A stretch of DNA of 16,450 nt from an uncultured Eubacteriales bacterium (GCA_900554225.1 USGH01000026.1:1-16450); one strand, 5' to 3'; positions 6,759-14,008 are shown, counted from the first letter of the stretch. Notes: generated from the sequence alone by a model not told the origin. Numbers and translations: made by a program.

Positions 6759-9061
6759 TGGGCGTCGTCCTTATCGTGCATGGAAAGATGAAGCGTAAAG
6801 GTGGTTTTCGTATTCAGTTTGTCCGTCAGATAGATGAGCTGCGGCAATGCGGTCATTACCAGGATCACAGAGATGAGCGCACCTCTGCCCAGTGCCATAC
6901 CGATGGAGGCGATATAGACCTCCGTGGACATATACGCGATGAGGAATCCGGCGGTGATCATGATGGTGCCGGAGGTAAAGATCGTGGCAAAGCTCTGTTT
7001 GACGGCTTCCGCAGCGGCTTCCTTCGGCGGCATTGTCTTTTTCAGGTCGTTGAAGCGGCTCATCATGACGATGGCGTAGTCAATGGTCGCACCCATCTGG
7101 ATCGCCGATACAATGAGATACGCGATAAAGCTGATGCTTTCGCCGCTCAGGAACGGGAACGAGAAATTGAGCCAGATGCTGCCCTGAATCACGAATACGA
7201 GCAGCAGCGCGCCGGTCACGGACTGGAACGTGAAGAGTAAGATCACATATACGAACACGATCGAAAGCAGGCTGATGAGCGAATTGTCGCTGGAGAAGGT
7301 ATCCTTGAGGTCCCGCGCACTGGTAATATCGCCAATGACCAGGGGCTCGCTGTCCGGATACCGTTCGTCCGTGATCTCGTGGATCTTTTCCACCAGCGCA
7401 ACGCTGTCCTCTCCCTCGACCGGCAGATGTACGGTAAAGACAAGACGACTCCAACTTTCCCCACGCAGCTGCAGCAGTGCTTTCTCAAGTGTTCCGCGCA
7501 GCTCTGTCACCTTATCGGCATTCTCCCCTGTCAGTGTGACCACGCCCTCGTCCATCATCTGGAACATATAGAGGAACATATCGATCACAGGCACCTGATA
7601 TTCGGCGGCATTGTTGAAAATCGGCGTATAGTCCTTGTTGGACAGCCCATATGCCTGATATAGCAGCATAGCCATCTCTACATCGATGCCCACCAGCTCG
7701 GAGAACATCCGCGGCGTGTACAGGTCGGTCAGCACATAGCCCGGTTCCACCTCGGTATTGGCAAGACCGGTCGAAGCGGATACGGGATCGAGAGCCTCCA
7801 CCGCGCGCAGAATCTCTTTTTCGCTTTCATAATCGCCGCGCGGCACCAGAACGGCAATGGTCGTTTCATCGGAGAAGGTCGCGTTGATCTTTTCATCGAT
7901 GATGTACCGTTCCGATTTGGTGATCGGGATGACGGTCTTATCGGAGAAGGCATACGGGCATTTGCCGGAACAGTAGATGCCGATCGGAATGAGAAGCAAA
8001 AAGAGGACGGAGAAGGTCCATCTGAAGCGGATGAGGAAGCTGCCCCATGGGCGCAGATTCGGCACCAGAGAGCGGTGTGTCGTTTTCTCCAGCGGCTTGT
8101 GGAAAAGTACGATCAATCCGGGCATCAGCAAAAAGATGGTGATGAGACTGAAGAAAATGCCCTTGATCAGGACGATGCCGAGATCGTAGCCAAGCTTGAA
8201 CTGCATGAACGTCAATGCGACAAGACCGGAAATCGTCGTCAGGCTGGAGGAGGAAATCTCAATGATCGCCTTGGCAAGCGCAGCCGTGATCGCCTCGCGG
8301 GTATTGCCGAAGCGTTCAAACTCCTCCTGATACCGATGGCATAGGATAATGGCATAGTCGATCGACAGGGCAAGCTGTAGAATGATTGCAACGGAATTGG
8401 TGATGGAGGAGATGGTGCCGAGCAGATAGTTGGTACCCATATTGAGGACCGCGGATACGCCGAAGCACATCATGCAGACCGCCACCTCAAAGTAGCTGAC
8501 GGAGGTGAACGTCATGACGACCACGATCACCAATAGTGCGATGGCGACGATCCCGCCCATTTCGTTCATGACCTGTGTGGATACATCGTAGCCGATGGTC
8601 GTCGATATGTACGTGTCGTAGCCCGCCAGCACTGTATTGACCGCCTCCAGTGCCGCCTCTGCCTCCGCTGTTTCCTCATTGCAGTCGAGAGAGATCGCAA
8701 ACAGCGCGGAAGAATTGGCGTAGTGTGCGGTCGTATCGTCAAAGGAAACGCCGAAAACGTGATCGATCTCCGCGAGTGCATCCGACAATTCCTGTGCCGT
8801 ATCGAGCGTGATGTTCGACACCATAGCACGGATGGTCGCAAACGTCTCGAATTCGTCCTCCATGATGGTCAAACCGCGCCGGGTCTCAATATTGGACGGC
8901 AGGAACGCGGTAATGTCGGTATAGACCTTGACCTTCGGTATGCCGATCACAGAAAACACGAGCATTGCAAGAAACAAAAGATATACAATATATCTGCCAT
9001 GTACAATCGCAGACGCAATCTGCTCCATGACGTTCTTTTTGGGGGTGCTGTTTTCTTCCAC
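6755..9061 (-). CDS. MMPL / RND-superfamily exporter
   Basis: This 768-residue protein has the two-fold RND layout. A first helix (about 24-42) is followed by an extracytoplasmic domain (43-165), a cluster of helices (about 170-320), a loop, a seventh helix (about 348-364), a second large extracytoplasmic domain (365-590) and a final helix cluster (about 595-745). Each half carries the family's membrane Asp-Tyr pair, SIDYAIILCHRYQEE (D235/Y236) and TIDYAIVMMSRFNDL (D661/Y662), which in RND pumps relays protons. The likely role is proton-driven export of lipids, hydrophobic compounds or drugs across the cytoplasmic membrane. The start chosen is GTG at 9061 because GGAGGA lies 4 nt before it; the ATG 11 codons further in (9028) has no good site. 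The frame stays open upstream to 9403, but that would run through the promoters and into the TetR gene. Its stop overlaps the next gene (ATGA, 6755-6758). Confidence 0.9.
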   Translation of the reverse strand: MEENSTPKKNVMEQIASAIVHGRYIVYLLFLAMLVFSVIGIPKVKVYTDITAFLPSNIETRRGLTIMEDEFETFATIRAMVSNITLDTAQELSDALAEIDHVFGVSFDDTTAHYANSSALFAISLDCNEETAEAEAALEAVNTVLAGYDTYISTTIGYDVSTQVMNEMGGIVAIALLVIVVVMTFTSVSYFEVAVCMMCFGVSAVLNMGTNYLLGTISSITNSVAIILQLALSIDYAIILCHRYQEEFERFGNTREAITAALAKAIIEISSSSLTTISGLVALTFMQFKLGYDLGIVLIKGIFFSLITIFLLMPGLIVLFHKPLEKTTHRSLVPNLRPWGSFLIRFRWTFSVLFLLLIPIGIYCSGKCPYAFSDKTVIPITKSERYIIDEKINATFSDETTIAVLVPRGDYESEKEILRAVEALDPVSASTGLANTEVEPGYVLTDLYTPRMFSELVGIDVEMAMLLYQAYGLSNKDYTPIFNNAAEYQVPVIDMFLYMFQMMDEGVVTLTGENADKVTELRGTLEKALLQLRGESWSRLVFTVHLPVEGEDSVALVEKIHEITDERYPDSEPLVIGDITSARDLKDTFSSDNSLISLLSIVFVYVILLFTFQSVTGALLLVFVIQGSIWLNFSFPFLSGESISFIAYLIVSAIQMGATIDYAIVMMSRFNDLKKTMPPKEAAAEAVKQSFATIFTSGTIMITAGFLIAYMSTEVYIASIGMALGRGALISVILVMTALPQLIYLTDKLNTKTTFTLHLSMHDKDDAQ

Positions 9062-9133
9062 AAGTTCCTCCGGGCATCGTATATTTCGTGGAAATCTCCG
9101 GCGGCATTGTGTGCCATTCGGTCGGAAATTCCC

Positions 9134-9162
9134 TTGACAACTGTCGAAAAACAAGCTATACT
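9134..9162 (+). promoter_or_regulatory. Promoter of the TetR-family regulator gene
   Basis: TTGACA (9134-9139, perfect consensus) and TATACT (9157-9162) are separated by 17 nt. Transcription should start near 9169, leaving a leader of about 97 nt before the regulator gene. Confidence 0.8.
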
Positions 9163-9171
9163 TATTATAGC
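9155..9171. promoter_or_regulatory. Candidate TetR-family operator over both -10 boxes
   Basis: GCTATA (9155-9160), five bases (CTTAT), then TATAGC (9166-9171) form a perfect 17-bp inverted repeat. It contains the whole -10 of the rightward promoter (9157-9162) and the whole -10 of the leftward promoter (9164-9169). TetR-family dimers commonly bind short inverted repeats in the space between their own gene and a divergent exporter gene, so one bound dimer here should block both promoters. The assignment is inferred from position and symmetry; the symmetry could be partly a by-product of two opposed TATA-like boxes. Confidence 0.6.
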
Positions 9172-9192
9172 GAAACGCGCCCGGACCGTCAA
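9164..9192 (-). promoter_or_regulatory. Promoter of the exporter / GLUG-protein operon
   Basis: Read on the - strand, TTGACG (9192-9187) and TATAAT (9169-9164) are separated by 17 nt. It faces the regulator promoter, with the two -10 boxes only 1 nt apart. Transcription should start near 9157, giving a leader of about 95 nt before the exporter start. Confidence 0.75.
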
Positions 9193-9266
9193 GATGCAAT
9201 ATCGGTCTCTGTGTTGTTTTATCGACAATTTTACAAAATGTGTCCAAAGAAAAAGGAGAATTTTCT

Positions 9267-9854
9267 ATGAACAAAAAAGGCGATGAGAACCGCAGCGTCC
9301 GGCACACAAAGGAGAAGCTCCAAAAGAGTCTCATCACCTTGATGGAAGAAAAACAGATCACGAAAATCACGGTCAAGGAGCTATGTGATCTGGCAGACGT
9401 CAACCGCGGAACCTTCTATTGCCACTACACGGACATTTACGATATGCTTGCTCAAATGGAATCCGCGTTTTTTATTGCGTTTGAAGCAATCTTCGACACC
9501 TGTCCGGGTACCTCCTATTCCGCAAAGCTGACCAGGAATTACCTGCTTGCCTTTTTCTCCTTCACCTATGAGAACCGTGATTTCTGCCGGGTACTGTTTG
9601 GTCCGAACGGCGATATGGCATTTGTGGAGCGAATGAAGCGGTTCGTTCACGACAAATGCTGCTCCTACTGGCGCGATTTGAATCCACAGTTGGATCGCCG
9701 GAAGTACGACAGCTTCAACGCGTTCATCATCAACGGCTGTGTCGGGATTCTGGCGGAATGGCTGGACAGCGATATGGAGGAAGCTCCGGAGGAAATTGCC
9801 GATACTGCCGCGAAGATCGTGTCCTCCAGTATCCGCGCGTATATCGTTCCCTAA
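9267..9854 (+). CDS. TetR/AcrR-family transcriptional regulator
   Basis: This 195-residue protein has a typical TetR size. Residues about 12-58 form the DNA-binding domain, with the helix-turn-helix ITVKELCDLADVNRGTFY followed by CHYTDIYDML, the standard TetR continuation (RGTFYxHYxxxxDL). The remainder is an all-helical ligand and dimer domain rich in aromatic residues (FFIAFEAIF, YLLAFFSFTYENRDF), fitting a hydrophobic ligand pocket. It is expected to be a cytosolic repressor of the divergent exporter operon and of itself, released by a ligand related to the exported compound. The ATG at 9267 follows AAGGAG at 9253-9258 with 8 nt spacing. A GTG nine codons upstream (9240) has no ribosome binding site. 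The stop is TAA at 9852-9854. Confidence 0.9.
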   Translation: MNKKGDENRSVRHTKEKLQKSLITLMEEKQITKITVKELCDLADVNRGTFYCHYTDIYDMLAQMESAFFIAFEAIFDTCPGTSYSAKLTRNYLLAFFSFTYENRDFCRVLFGPNGDMAFVERMKRFVHDKCCSYWRDLNPQLDRRKYDSFNAFIINGCVGILAEWLDSDMEEAPEEIADTAAKIVSSSIRAYIVP

Positions 9855-9935
9855 GGACACTCTACAGCATTGGAATTTTCGCGTCGAAAAGCCTGCGCAT
9901 ACATGGTTTTTCGCATAACGTCTTCAAAAGTCGAA

Positions 9936-9982
9936 AAAGCTCTCCCCATGCCATCGTATGGACAGCACATAGGGAGAGCTTT
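9936..9982. terminator. Intrinsic terminator between the TetR gene and uraA
   Basis: AAAGCTCTCCC (9936-9946) pairs with GGGAGAGCTTT (9972-9982), 11 bp, around a 25-nt loop that itself holds a small CCAT/ATGG hairpin. On the - strand the stem is followed directly by a T5 run, so it mainly ends the pyrR-uraA message. On the + strand the U-tract is short. The rest of the gap (9855-9935) shows only a 6-bp hairpin, TTTTCG-CGT-CGAAAA (9876-9890). Confidence 0.75.
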
Positions 9983-10011
9983 CGCATTGTATCTATTCGA
10001 TTCCGAAGAAA

Positions 10012-11379
10012 TTACTTGTTCTCTTCCGTCTTGCTCTGCTTTTTCGAGAGCAGTACATTTGTGAGAATGCCGAGGATCAGAGCGCATGCAATAGAGGTGA
10101 GTTTGATCTGTCCGAAGGTAAGGCACATATTACCGATACCGGTGATGAGAATGACGGACACAACGAAGAGGTTCTTATTGTCGCCGAGATCCACGGTCTG
10201 GATCATCTTCAAACCGGATACCGCGATGAAACCGTACAGGGAGATGCACACACCACCCATGACGCAGGACGGGATGGTTGCAAGGAAGGTGACAAACGGT
10301 GCCACGAATGCGGAGAGGATGGCAAGGATTGCGGTGGTGAAGATGGTCACAACAGACGCGTTGCCGGAAATCGCCACACAGCCGACGGATTCGCCATAGG
10401 TCGTGTTCGGGCAGCCACCGAAGAACGCACCGATCGCGGAGCCTACGCCGTCACCAAGAAGGGTGCGGGACAGACCGGGATTCTTCAGAAGATCCTGTTC
10501 AATGATGGAGGAAAGATTCTTGTGGTCGGCGATGTGCTCCGCGAATACAACAAACGCTACCGGAACATACGCGACGGCGAGTGTGCCAAGGTAAGCAGGT
10601 GTGATGCCGCTGAAGCCCTTGAACGCTTCCACAAAGGTGAAGTCGGGAACCCACTGCATATTGGCAAACTTGGAGAAGTCTACGATCTTCATCGCGTCGA
10701 TACCGGCTGCGTTGCCGATAACGGTGAAGATGGTTGCAAGGACATAACCGGAGGCGATACCAATGATGAACGGGATCATTCTCGTCATTTTCTTACCGTA
10801 TACGGAGCAGATCATAACAACCGCGAGGGTAACCAGGGCGCAGAGGAGGCAGAGCAAACCATGCGCGTTCATGATGTAGGTGGAGTTGGCGGTATCGTAC
10901 TCGATGGCACCCATGCTGCATCCAACCGCGTCCTTTACGGCATTGGCGGCGAGAGACAGACCGATGATCGATACGGTAGGCCCGATAACGACAGCCGGCA
11001 TGAGCCTGTCGATCCAGGCAACGCCCGCGACCTTGACGACGATGGCGATCACGACATACACGAGAGCCGCGAACAGGGCGCCGATGATCAGTCCGAGATA
11101 GCCGACCTGTACGGATGCCGCGCCGCCGAACGCCGCGAACATAGAACCGATGAATGCGAACGAGGAGCCGAGGAATACCGGGCTCTGGAACTTCGTGAAC
11201 AGCAGATACACGATCGTGCCGACACCCGCACCAAACAAAGCGGCAGACGCGGACATGCCGTTGCCTACGATAGCCGGCACCGCGATGGTTGCGGCCAAAA
11301 TCGCGAGCATCTGCTGTAAGGAGAACGCAAGCACTTGTCCAAACTTGGGTTTGTCTTTTACGCCGTAGATGAGTTTCAT
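10012..11379 (-). CDS. uraA: Uracil permease (NCS2 / nucleobase:cation symporter-2 family)
   Basis: This 455-residue protein is an inner-membrane nucleobase symporter with about 14 helices. It carries the N-terminal QQMLAILAATIAVPAIVG, the LGSSFAFIG segment (70-78), the PAVVIGPTVSIIGLSLA segment (128-144), and the two substrate-contact glutamates of the UraA type: E281 in FAEHIADHKNLS and E330 in CPNTTYGESVG. These match the uracil-binding glutamates known from E. coli UraA. The expected job is proton-coupled uptake of uracil for salvage. The start is preceded by GGAGG with 8 nt spacing. It lies 44 nt downstream of pyrR on the same strand with no terminator between, the usual Bacillota pyrR-uraA pairing, so it should respond to pyrimidine supply through the same leader. 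Xanthine or uric acid specificity is less likely given the pyrR neighbour. Confidence 0.9.
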   Translation of the reverse strand: MKLIYGVKDKPKFGQVLAFSLQQMLAILAATIAVPAIVGNGMSASAALFGAGVGTIVYLLFTKFQSPVFLGSSFAFIGSMFAAFGGAASVQVGYLGLIIGALFAALVYVVIAIVVKVAGVAWIDRLMPAVVIGPTVSIIGLSLAANAVKDAVGCSMGAIEYDTANSTYIMNAHGLLCLLCALVTLAVVMICSVYGKKMTRMIPFIIGIASGYVLATIFTVIGNAAGIDAMKIVDFSKFANMQWVPDFTFVEAFKGFSGITPAYLGTLAVAYVPVAFVVFAEHIADHKNLSSIIEQDLLKNPGLSRTLLGDGVGSAIGAFFGGCPNTTYGESVGCVAISGNASVVTIFTTAILAILSAFVAPFVTFLATIPSCVMGGVCISLYGFIAVSGLKMIQTVDLGDNKNLFVVSVILITGIGNMCLTFGQIKLTSIACALILGILTNVLLSKKQSKTEENK

Positions 11380-11423
11380 TTGCTTTTCCTCCGGAATTTT
11401 ATGTAATGGAATGTTGCGCTGTG

Positions 11424-11972
11424 TTAGGGTTCCTTCCGTTCATAGAGCTCCACGGCGTATCTGCCGTCATACTCCTTCACGGATACCGATACGACCTCAT
11501 TGTGCGAGGTTGGAATGTTCTTCCCCACGTAATCGGGGCGGATCGGCAATTCCCGATGACCACGGTCAACCAGCACGGCAAGCTGAATACACGCCGGTCT
11601 GCCATGTGCGAATACGGCTTCGATGGCGGCGCGTGCGGTTCTGCCGGTGTAGATCACGTCGTCCACAAGTACCACCTTTTTGCCGGTGATGTCCACGGGG
11701 ATCCGACTGCCGGTCGTTTCCGCCACGGGATGCAGCTCCCGCAGATCGTCTCTATATAAGGTTATGTCCAGTTCTCCGACCGGTACCTCCGTACCCTCGA
11801 ATTTCTGGAGATTTTCGGCAAGCATATAGGCAAGCGGAACCCCACGCCGATGGATCCCGACCAGGCACAATTCCTCACAGCCGCGATCTCTCTCAATGAT
11901 CTCGTGCGTGATTCTGGCAAGCGAACGGCGAATGGCGGCTTCATCCATGATCTCCGACTTTTTCTGTAGCAT
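11424..11972 (-). CDS. pyrR: Bifunctional pyr operon regulator / uracil phosphoribosyltransferase
   Basis: This 182-residue protein matches the usual PyrR length. The PRPP-binding loop VVLVDDVIYTGRT is at residues 100-112, the N-terminal GIHRRGVPLA (39-48) is the PyrR hood/PP-loop region, and ITLYRDDL (70-77) and VLVDRGHRELPIRPDYVGK (133-151) are hallmark PyrR segments. In the family it binds conserved hairpins in pyr mRNAs when UMP is high, attenuating expression, and it also makes UMP from uracil and PRPP. Its pairing with uraA fits uracil salvage. The ATG at 11972 follows GGAGGAG by 8 nt. The frame is open upstream to 12146, but that part has no ribosome binding site and lies inside the leader. 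Confidence 0.92.
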   Translation of the reverse strand: MLQKKSEIMDEAAIRRSLARITHEIIERDRGCEELCLVGIHRRGVPLAYMLAENLQKFEGTEVPVGELDITLYRDDLRELHPVAETTGSRIPVDITGKKVVLVDDVIYTGRTARAAIEAVFAHGRPACIQLAVLVDRGHRELPIRPDYVGKNIPTSHNEVVSVSVKEYDGRYAVELYERKEP

Positions 11973-12003
11973 CCGTTGTTCTCCTCCCTGTCTTATCTTC
12001 TCT

Positions 12004-12013
12004 CTCTCTGGAT
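12004..12013 (-). promoter_or_regulatory. Possible PyrR-binding word AUCCAGAGAG
   Basis: The leader RNA reads GAUCCAGAGAG here, about 31 nt before the pyrR start. This matches the first part of the PyrR binding-loop consensus ARUCCNGNGAGGYU, except that the first A is G. The closing GGYU is not conserved: GAGA follows instead, so the CC/GG pairing of the loop is lost. It may be a degenerate site or simply part of the GA repeat. Confidence 0.3.
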
Positions 12014-12037
12014 CTCGGTCTGTAGTCAGGCTTGTCT

Positions 12038-12075
12038 GGACGAAAAAGTGCTCTGCCACGATCGCTTTTTCGTCC
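12038..12075 (-). other. 11-bp hairpin in the pyrR leader
   Basis: GGACGAAAAAG and CTTTTTCGTCC form a perfect 11-bp inverted repeat with a 16-nt loop (12049-12064). The T5 run lies inside the stem, not after it, so this is not a simple terminator. It could be the antiterminator or a stabilising stem of the leader. Confidence 0.55.
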
Positions 12076-12152
12076 CCGATGCACCCCATTTGCTCCGCAT
12101 CCGTTTTTCCTGCCGCTGCCACGCGATAATATGGAAAAACGTCCATGCAAAG

Positions 12153-12205
12153 AAAAAAATCCTGCCTGCCACGACAAGATTTTCAAAACAACCGACTTCG
12201 CAGGC
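12153..12205 (-). terminator. Possible attenuator stem with U7 tract in the pyrR leader
   Basis: On the - strand GCCTGC (12205-12200) can pair with GCAGGC (12169-12164) across a 30-nt loop, followed after AGGA by seven T (12159-12153). The stem is short and its loop large, so termination here is only a possibility. Its place in a PyrR-controlled leader is what makes it worth noting. Confidence 0.3.
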
Positions 12206-12324
12206 GCACTGTCCTGTTCCGTCCACTCCATTGCCGCCACCACTGTTGTCACACAAGCGCGCGCAATGACCCTGATTTTCCAAATCTTTCTGGCATCTCT
12301 GTACCACTTAAAAGCTCTGGGTAT

Positions 12325-12354
12325 ATTATAGCAGAAAGTGCCGTATTTTGTAAA
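12325..12354 (-). promoter_or_regulatory. Promoter of the pyrR-uraA operon
   Basis: On the - strand TTTACA (12354-12349) and TATAAT (12330-12325) are 18 nt apart, with TGC just upstream of the -10, which makes an extended -10. It is the best promoter between the acetyltransferase gene and pyrR and implies a leader of about 345 nt. Confidence 0.65.
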
Positions 12355-12415
12355 TATACATTTCCGACAAACTTTCTTCCCTTCCATGGCAGAATTTGTA
12401 CGGTGCCGAAGCCAT

Positions 12416-12943
12416 TCACAGAATCCGCTCGTACGCCACGCGTTTGTCCCCTCCTGCGAGATAGATCACGCCGCAATAGACGAATCCGTTTTTCGCAAGC
12501 ATTTTTCGCATGGCAAGATTCCCCTCATGCGTATCGATGCGCAGACTCAGCTTTCCCTTCCCCCGCGCCAGCTCTGCAAGATACGTCATCATCCGCGACG
12601 CACATCCGGTCCCTCTTGCCCACGATGCACATGCCACCCGATGGACCGCCGCGTACTCTGTACGGGTACAGGTCAGCCATGCGCCGTCCTCGATCCTGTC
12701 GTAGGTATGCTCCACACTGGTTTCACCGGGCTTGCCACACAGAAGCGCGGCGGCACAATCGATCCGTTCTCCGGTCATGCCGATCCACAATTCGTCCCGT
12801 CTTATGTCGTTCTCTATATCGGACACGCGCGGATACCCATCCTGCCACTGATCGATAGAAAACGCCGCAATCGCCGCCCTTGCATCTGCGTACAATGCGG
12901 CAAGCCGCTCGATCTGCGCCTCTCCTGCCTTTTGAAACTCCAT
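12416..12943 (-). CDS. GNAT-family N-acetyltransferase
   Basis: This 175-residue protein has the length and order of a single GNAT domain. The acetyl-CoA pyrophosphate-binding motif A appears as VACASWARGTGCASRMMTYL (R/Q-x-x-G-x-G/A type), followed by LSLRIDTHEGNLAMRKMLAKNGF, the classic D/E-x-x-N-x-x-x-x-x-x-x-x-x-x-GF end with the family's acceptor-side Asn and C-terminal Tyr (VYCGVIYL). The N-terminal part (ERLAALYADARAAIAAF, DQWQDGYPRVSDIENDIRRDELWI) resembles the group that acetylates small molecules or protein N-termini. The likely role is transfer of acetyl from acetyl-CoA to an unknown cytosolic amine. The ATG at 12943 follows GAGAGGA; upstream in-frame codons to 13045 cross the promoter. 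It is a single-gene unit divergent from the radical SAM activase. Confidence 0.85.
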   Translation of the reverse strand: MEFQKAGEAQIERLAALYADARAAIAAFSIDQWQDGYPRVSDIENDIRRDELWIGMTGERIDCAAALLCGKPGETSVEHTYDRIEDGAWLTCTRTEYAAVHRVACASWARGTGCASRMMTYLAELARGKGKLSLRIDTHEGNLAMRKMLAKNGFVYCGVIYLAGGDKRVAYERIL

Positions 12944-12976
12944 TCTGTTTTCCTCTCTCGTCCGGGATTTTTGAAA

Positions 12977-13005
12977 AGTATAGCACAAATCCGCGAAAAT
13001 AGCAA
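12977..13005 (-). promoter_or_regulatory. Promoter of the GNAT acetyltransferase gene
   Basis: On the - strand TTGCTA (13005-13000) and TATACT (12982-12977) are 17 nt apart, and TGC precedes the -10 as an extended -10 element. The leader is short, about 30 nt. Confidence 0.65.
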
Positions 13006-13033
13006 GAAGCTGCACCGATTTTTTGCATACATC

Positions 13034-13062
13034 TTGCATTTTCACGCCGCATTCTCTATAAT
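13034..13062 (+). promoter_or_regulatory. Promoter of the glycyl-radical-enzyme activase gene
   Basis: TATAAT (13057-13062) is a perfect -10, with TTGCAT (13034-13039) 17 nt upstream as a weak -35. A weak AGGCAGG-type ribosome binding site precedes the ATG at 13091. Confidence 0.5.
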
Positions 13063-13090
13063 ATAGAAAAAACTTAAGGCAGGTAGCAAT

Positions 13091-13990
13091 ATGGAAACCG
13101 GACTGATTTTCAATATACAGAAGTTTTCAATCCACGACGGCCCCGGCATACGCACGAATGTCTTTCTGAAGGGCTGTCCCCTCCGTTGTCTTTGGTGCCA
13201 CAATCCAGAGGGACTGGAGGCAGCGGCGGAGATCGAATACGAACCGATCAAATGCATCGGGTGCGGCTGTTGTGCGGCGGTATGTGCCTGTCACACGCTC
13301 TCCGCGGAACACGGCCATAGCTTTGACCGCACAAGCTGTATCCGCTGCGGAAAATGCGTGGATGCCTGTCCCGCAGGCGCACTCTCCTTTGCCGGCACCC
13401 GCATGACGGTCGAGGAGGTACTGAAAAAGGTGCTGTCCGACAAGCCGTTTTACGAAAAAAGCGGCGGTGGGATGACGCTGTCCGGCGGGGAGCCGCTCTT
13501 TCAGCCGCAATTTGCCGCCGCGCTTCTCTCCGCAGCACACGCGCATGGGATCCACACCGCCATCGAAACATCCGGCTTTTCCACCGGGGAGGTCTTTGTA
13601 TCCGTGATCCGCCACGCCGATCTATTGCTTTTTGACTACAAAGCAACCGGAGAGGACGAACACCGCCGATTGACAGGCGTCCCACAGCAGCCGATCCTCG
13701 ACAATCTCTTACGCGCGGACGAATGGGGCGCGGAGATCCACCTGCGCTGTCCCATCATCCCCGGATGCAACGATACAGACGCGCATTTTTCCGCCATTGC
13801 CGCGCTTGCCGATCGGTACAGCCACATCACCCGCGTGGATCTGGAGCCGTATCACGCACTTGGAACCGGAAAGGATGCAAAGCTCGGGAAGGAACACCGA
13901 TTTGTCACCACCATGCCGGACAAGGCGTGGATGGTATCTGTGCGGGACAGGATCGCTGCACAGTGTGATACGCCTGTGTATGTAAACTGA
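13091..13990 (+). CDS. Glycyl-radical enzyme activating protein (radical SAM)
   Basis: This 299-residue protein matches the length of activases with a ferredoxin insert. The radical SAM motif CPLRCLWC (C29, C33, C36) binds the 4Fe-4S cluster that cleaves S-adenosylmethionine. Two further ferredoxin-type clusters follow: C55/C58/C61/C65 and C83/C86/C89/C93 (CIRCGKCVDACPAGAL). The insert is typical of activases for enzymes of the PFL-like, choline-TMA-lyase-like and decarboxylase types, and less like the plain PflA. GGGMTLSGGEPLFQ (about 125-138) is the SAM-binding GGE region, and LLFDYKATGEDEHRRLTG is a hallmark of the family. The N-terminal NIQKFSIHDGPGIRT is also diagnostic. It would install a glycyl radical on a partner enzyme under anaerobic conditions. 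No glycyl-radical enzyme is in the window, so the target is unknown. Confidence 0.92.
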   Translation: METGLIFNIQKFSIHDGPGIRTNVFLKGCPLRCLWCHNPEGLEAAAEIEYEPIKCIGCGCCAAVCACHTLSAEHGHSFDRTSCIRCGKCVDACPAGALSFAGTRMTVEEVLKKVLSDKPFYEKSGGGMTLSGGEPLFQPQFAAALLSAAHAHGIHTAIETSGFSTGEVFVSVIRHADLLLFDYKATGEDEHRRLTGVPQQPILDNLLRADEWGAEIHLRCPIIPGCNDTDAHFSAIAALADRYSHITRVDLEPYHALGTGKDAKLGKEHRFVTTMPDKAWMVSVRDRIAAQCDTPVYVN

Positions 13991-14008
13991 GCCTCCTCTG
14001 ATCCATCA

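Larger units (their letters stand above)
11973..12317 (-). promoter_or_regulatory. Long structured pyrR-uraA mRNA leader
   Basis: About 345 nt separate the predicted transcription start (near 12317) from the pyrR ATG, with no credible gene inside. The overlapping open frames lack ribosome binding sites. The leader RNA contains three inverted repeats (12200-12205 with 12164-12169, 12142-12146 with 12131-12135, and 12065-12075 with 12038-12048), a U7 tract (12159-12153), a purine-rich GA repeat and an AUCCAGAGAG word near the ribosome binding site. PyrR-controlled operons normally carry such leaders, so pyrimidine-dependent attenuation or translational control is likely. I could not assign complete antiterminator and terminator alternatives by eye. 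Downstream of the acetyltransferase stop, 12355-12415 shows nothing recognisable. Confidence 0.5.

Noticed and set aside
9240..9266. GTG start nine codons upstream of the TetR ATG
   Set aside because: No ribosome binding site precedes it, while the ATG at 9267 has AAGGAG 8 nt upstream.
9062..9403. Upstream extension of the exporter frame (114 more codons)
   Set aside because: It would cross the two promoters and the start of the TetR gene. The GTG at 9061 has GGAGGA at the right distance and gives a normal MMPL N-terminus.
10522..11319. Open frame of 265 codons on the + strand opposite uraA
   Set aside because: Shadow of the uraA reading frame; the product is highly charged with no motif.
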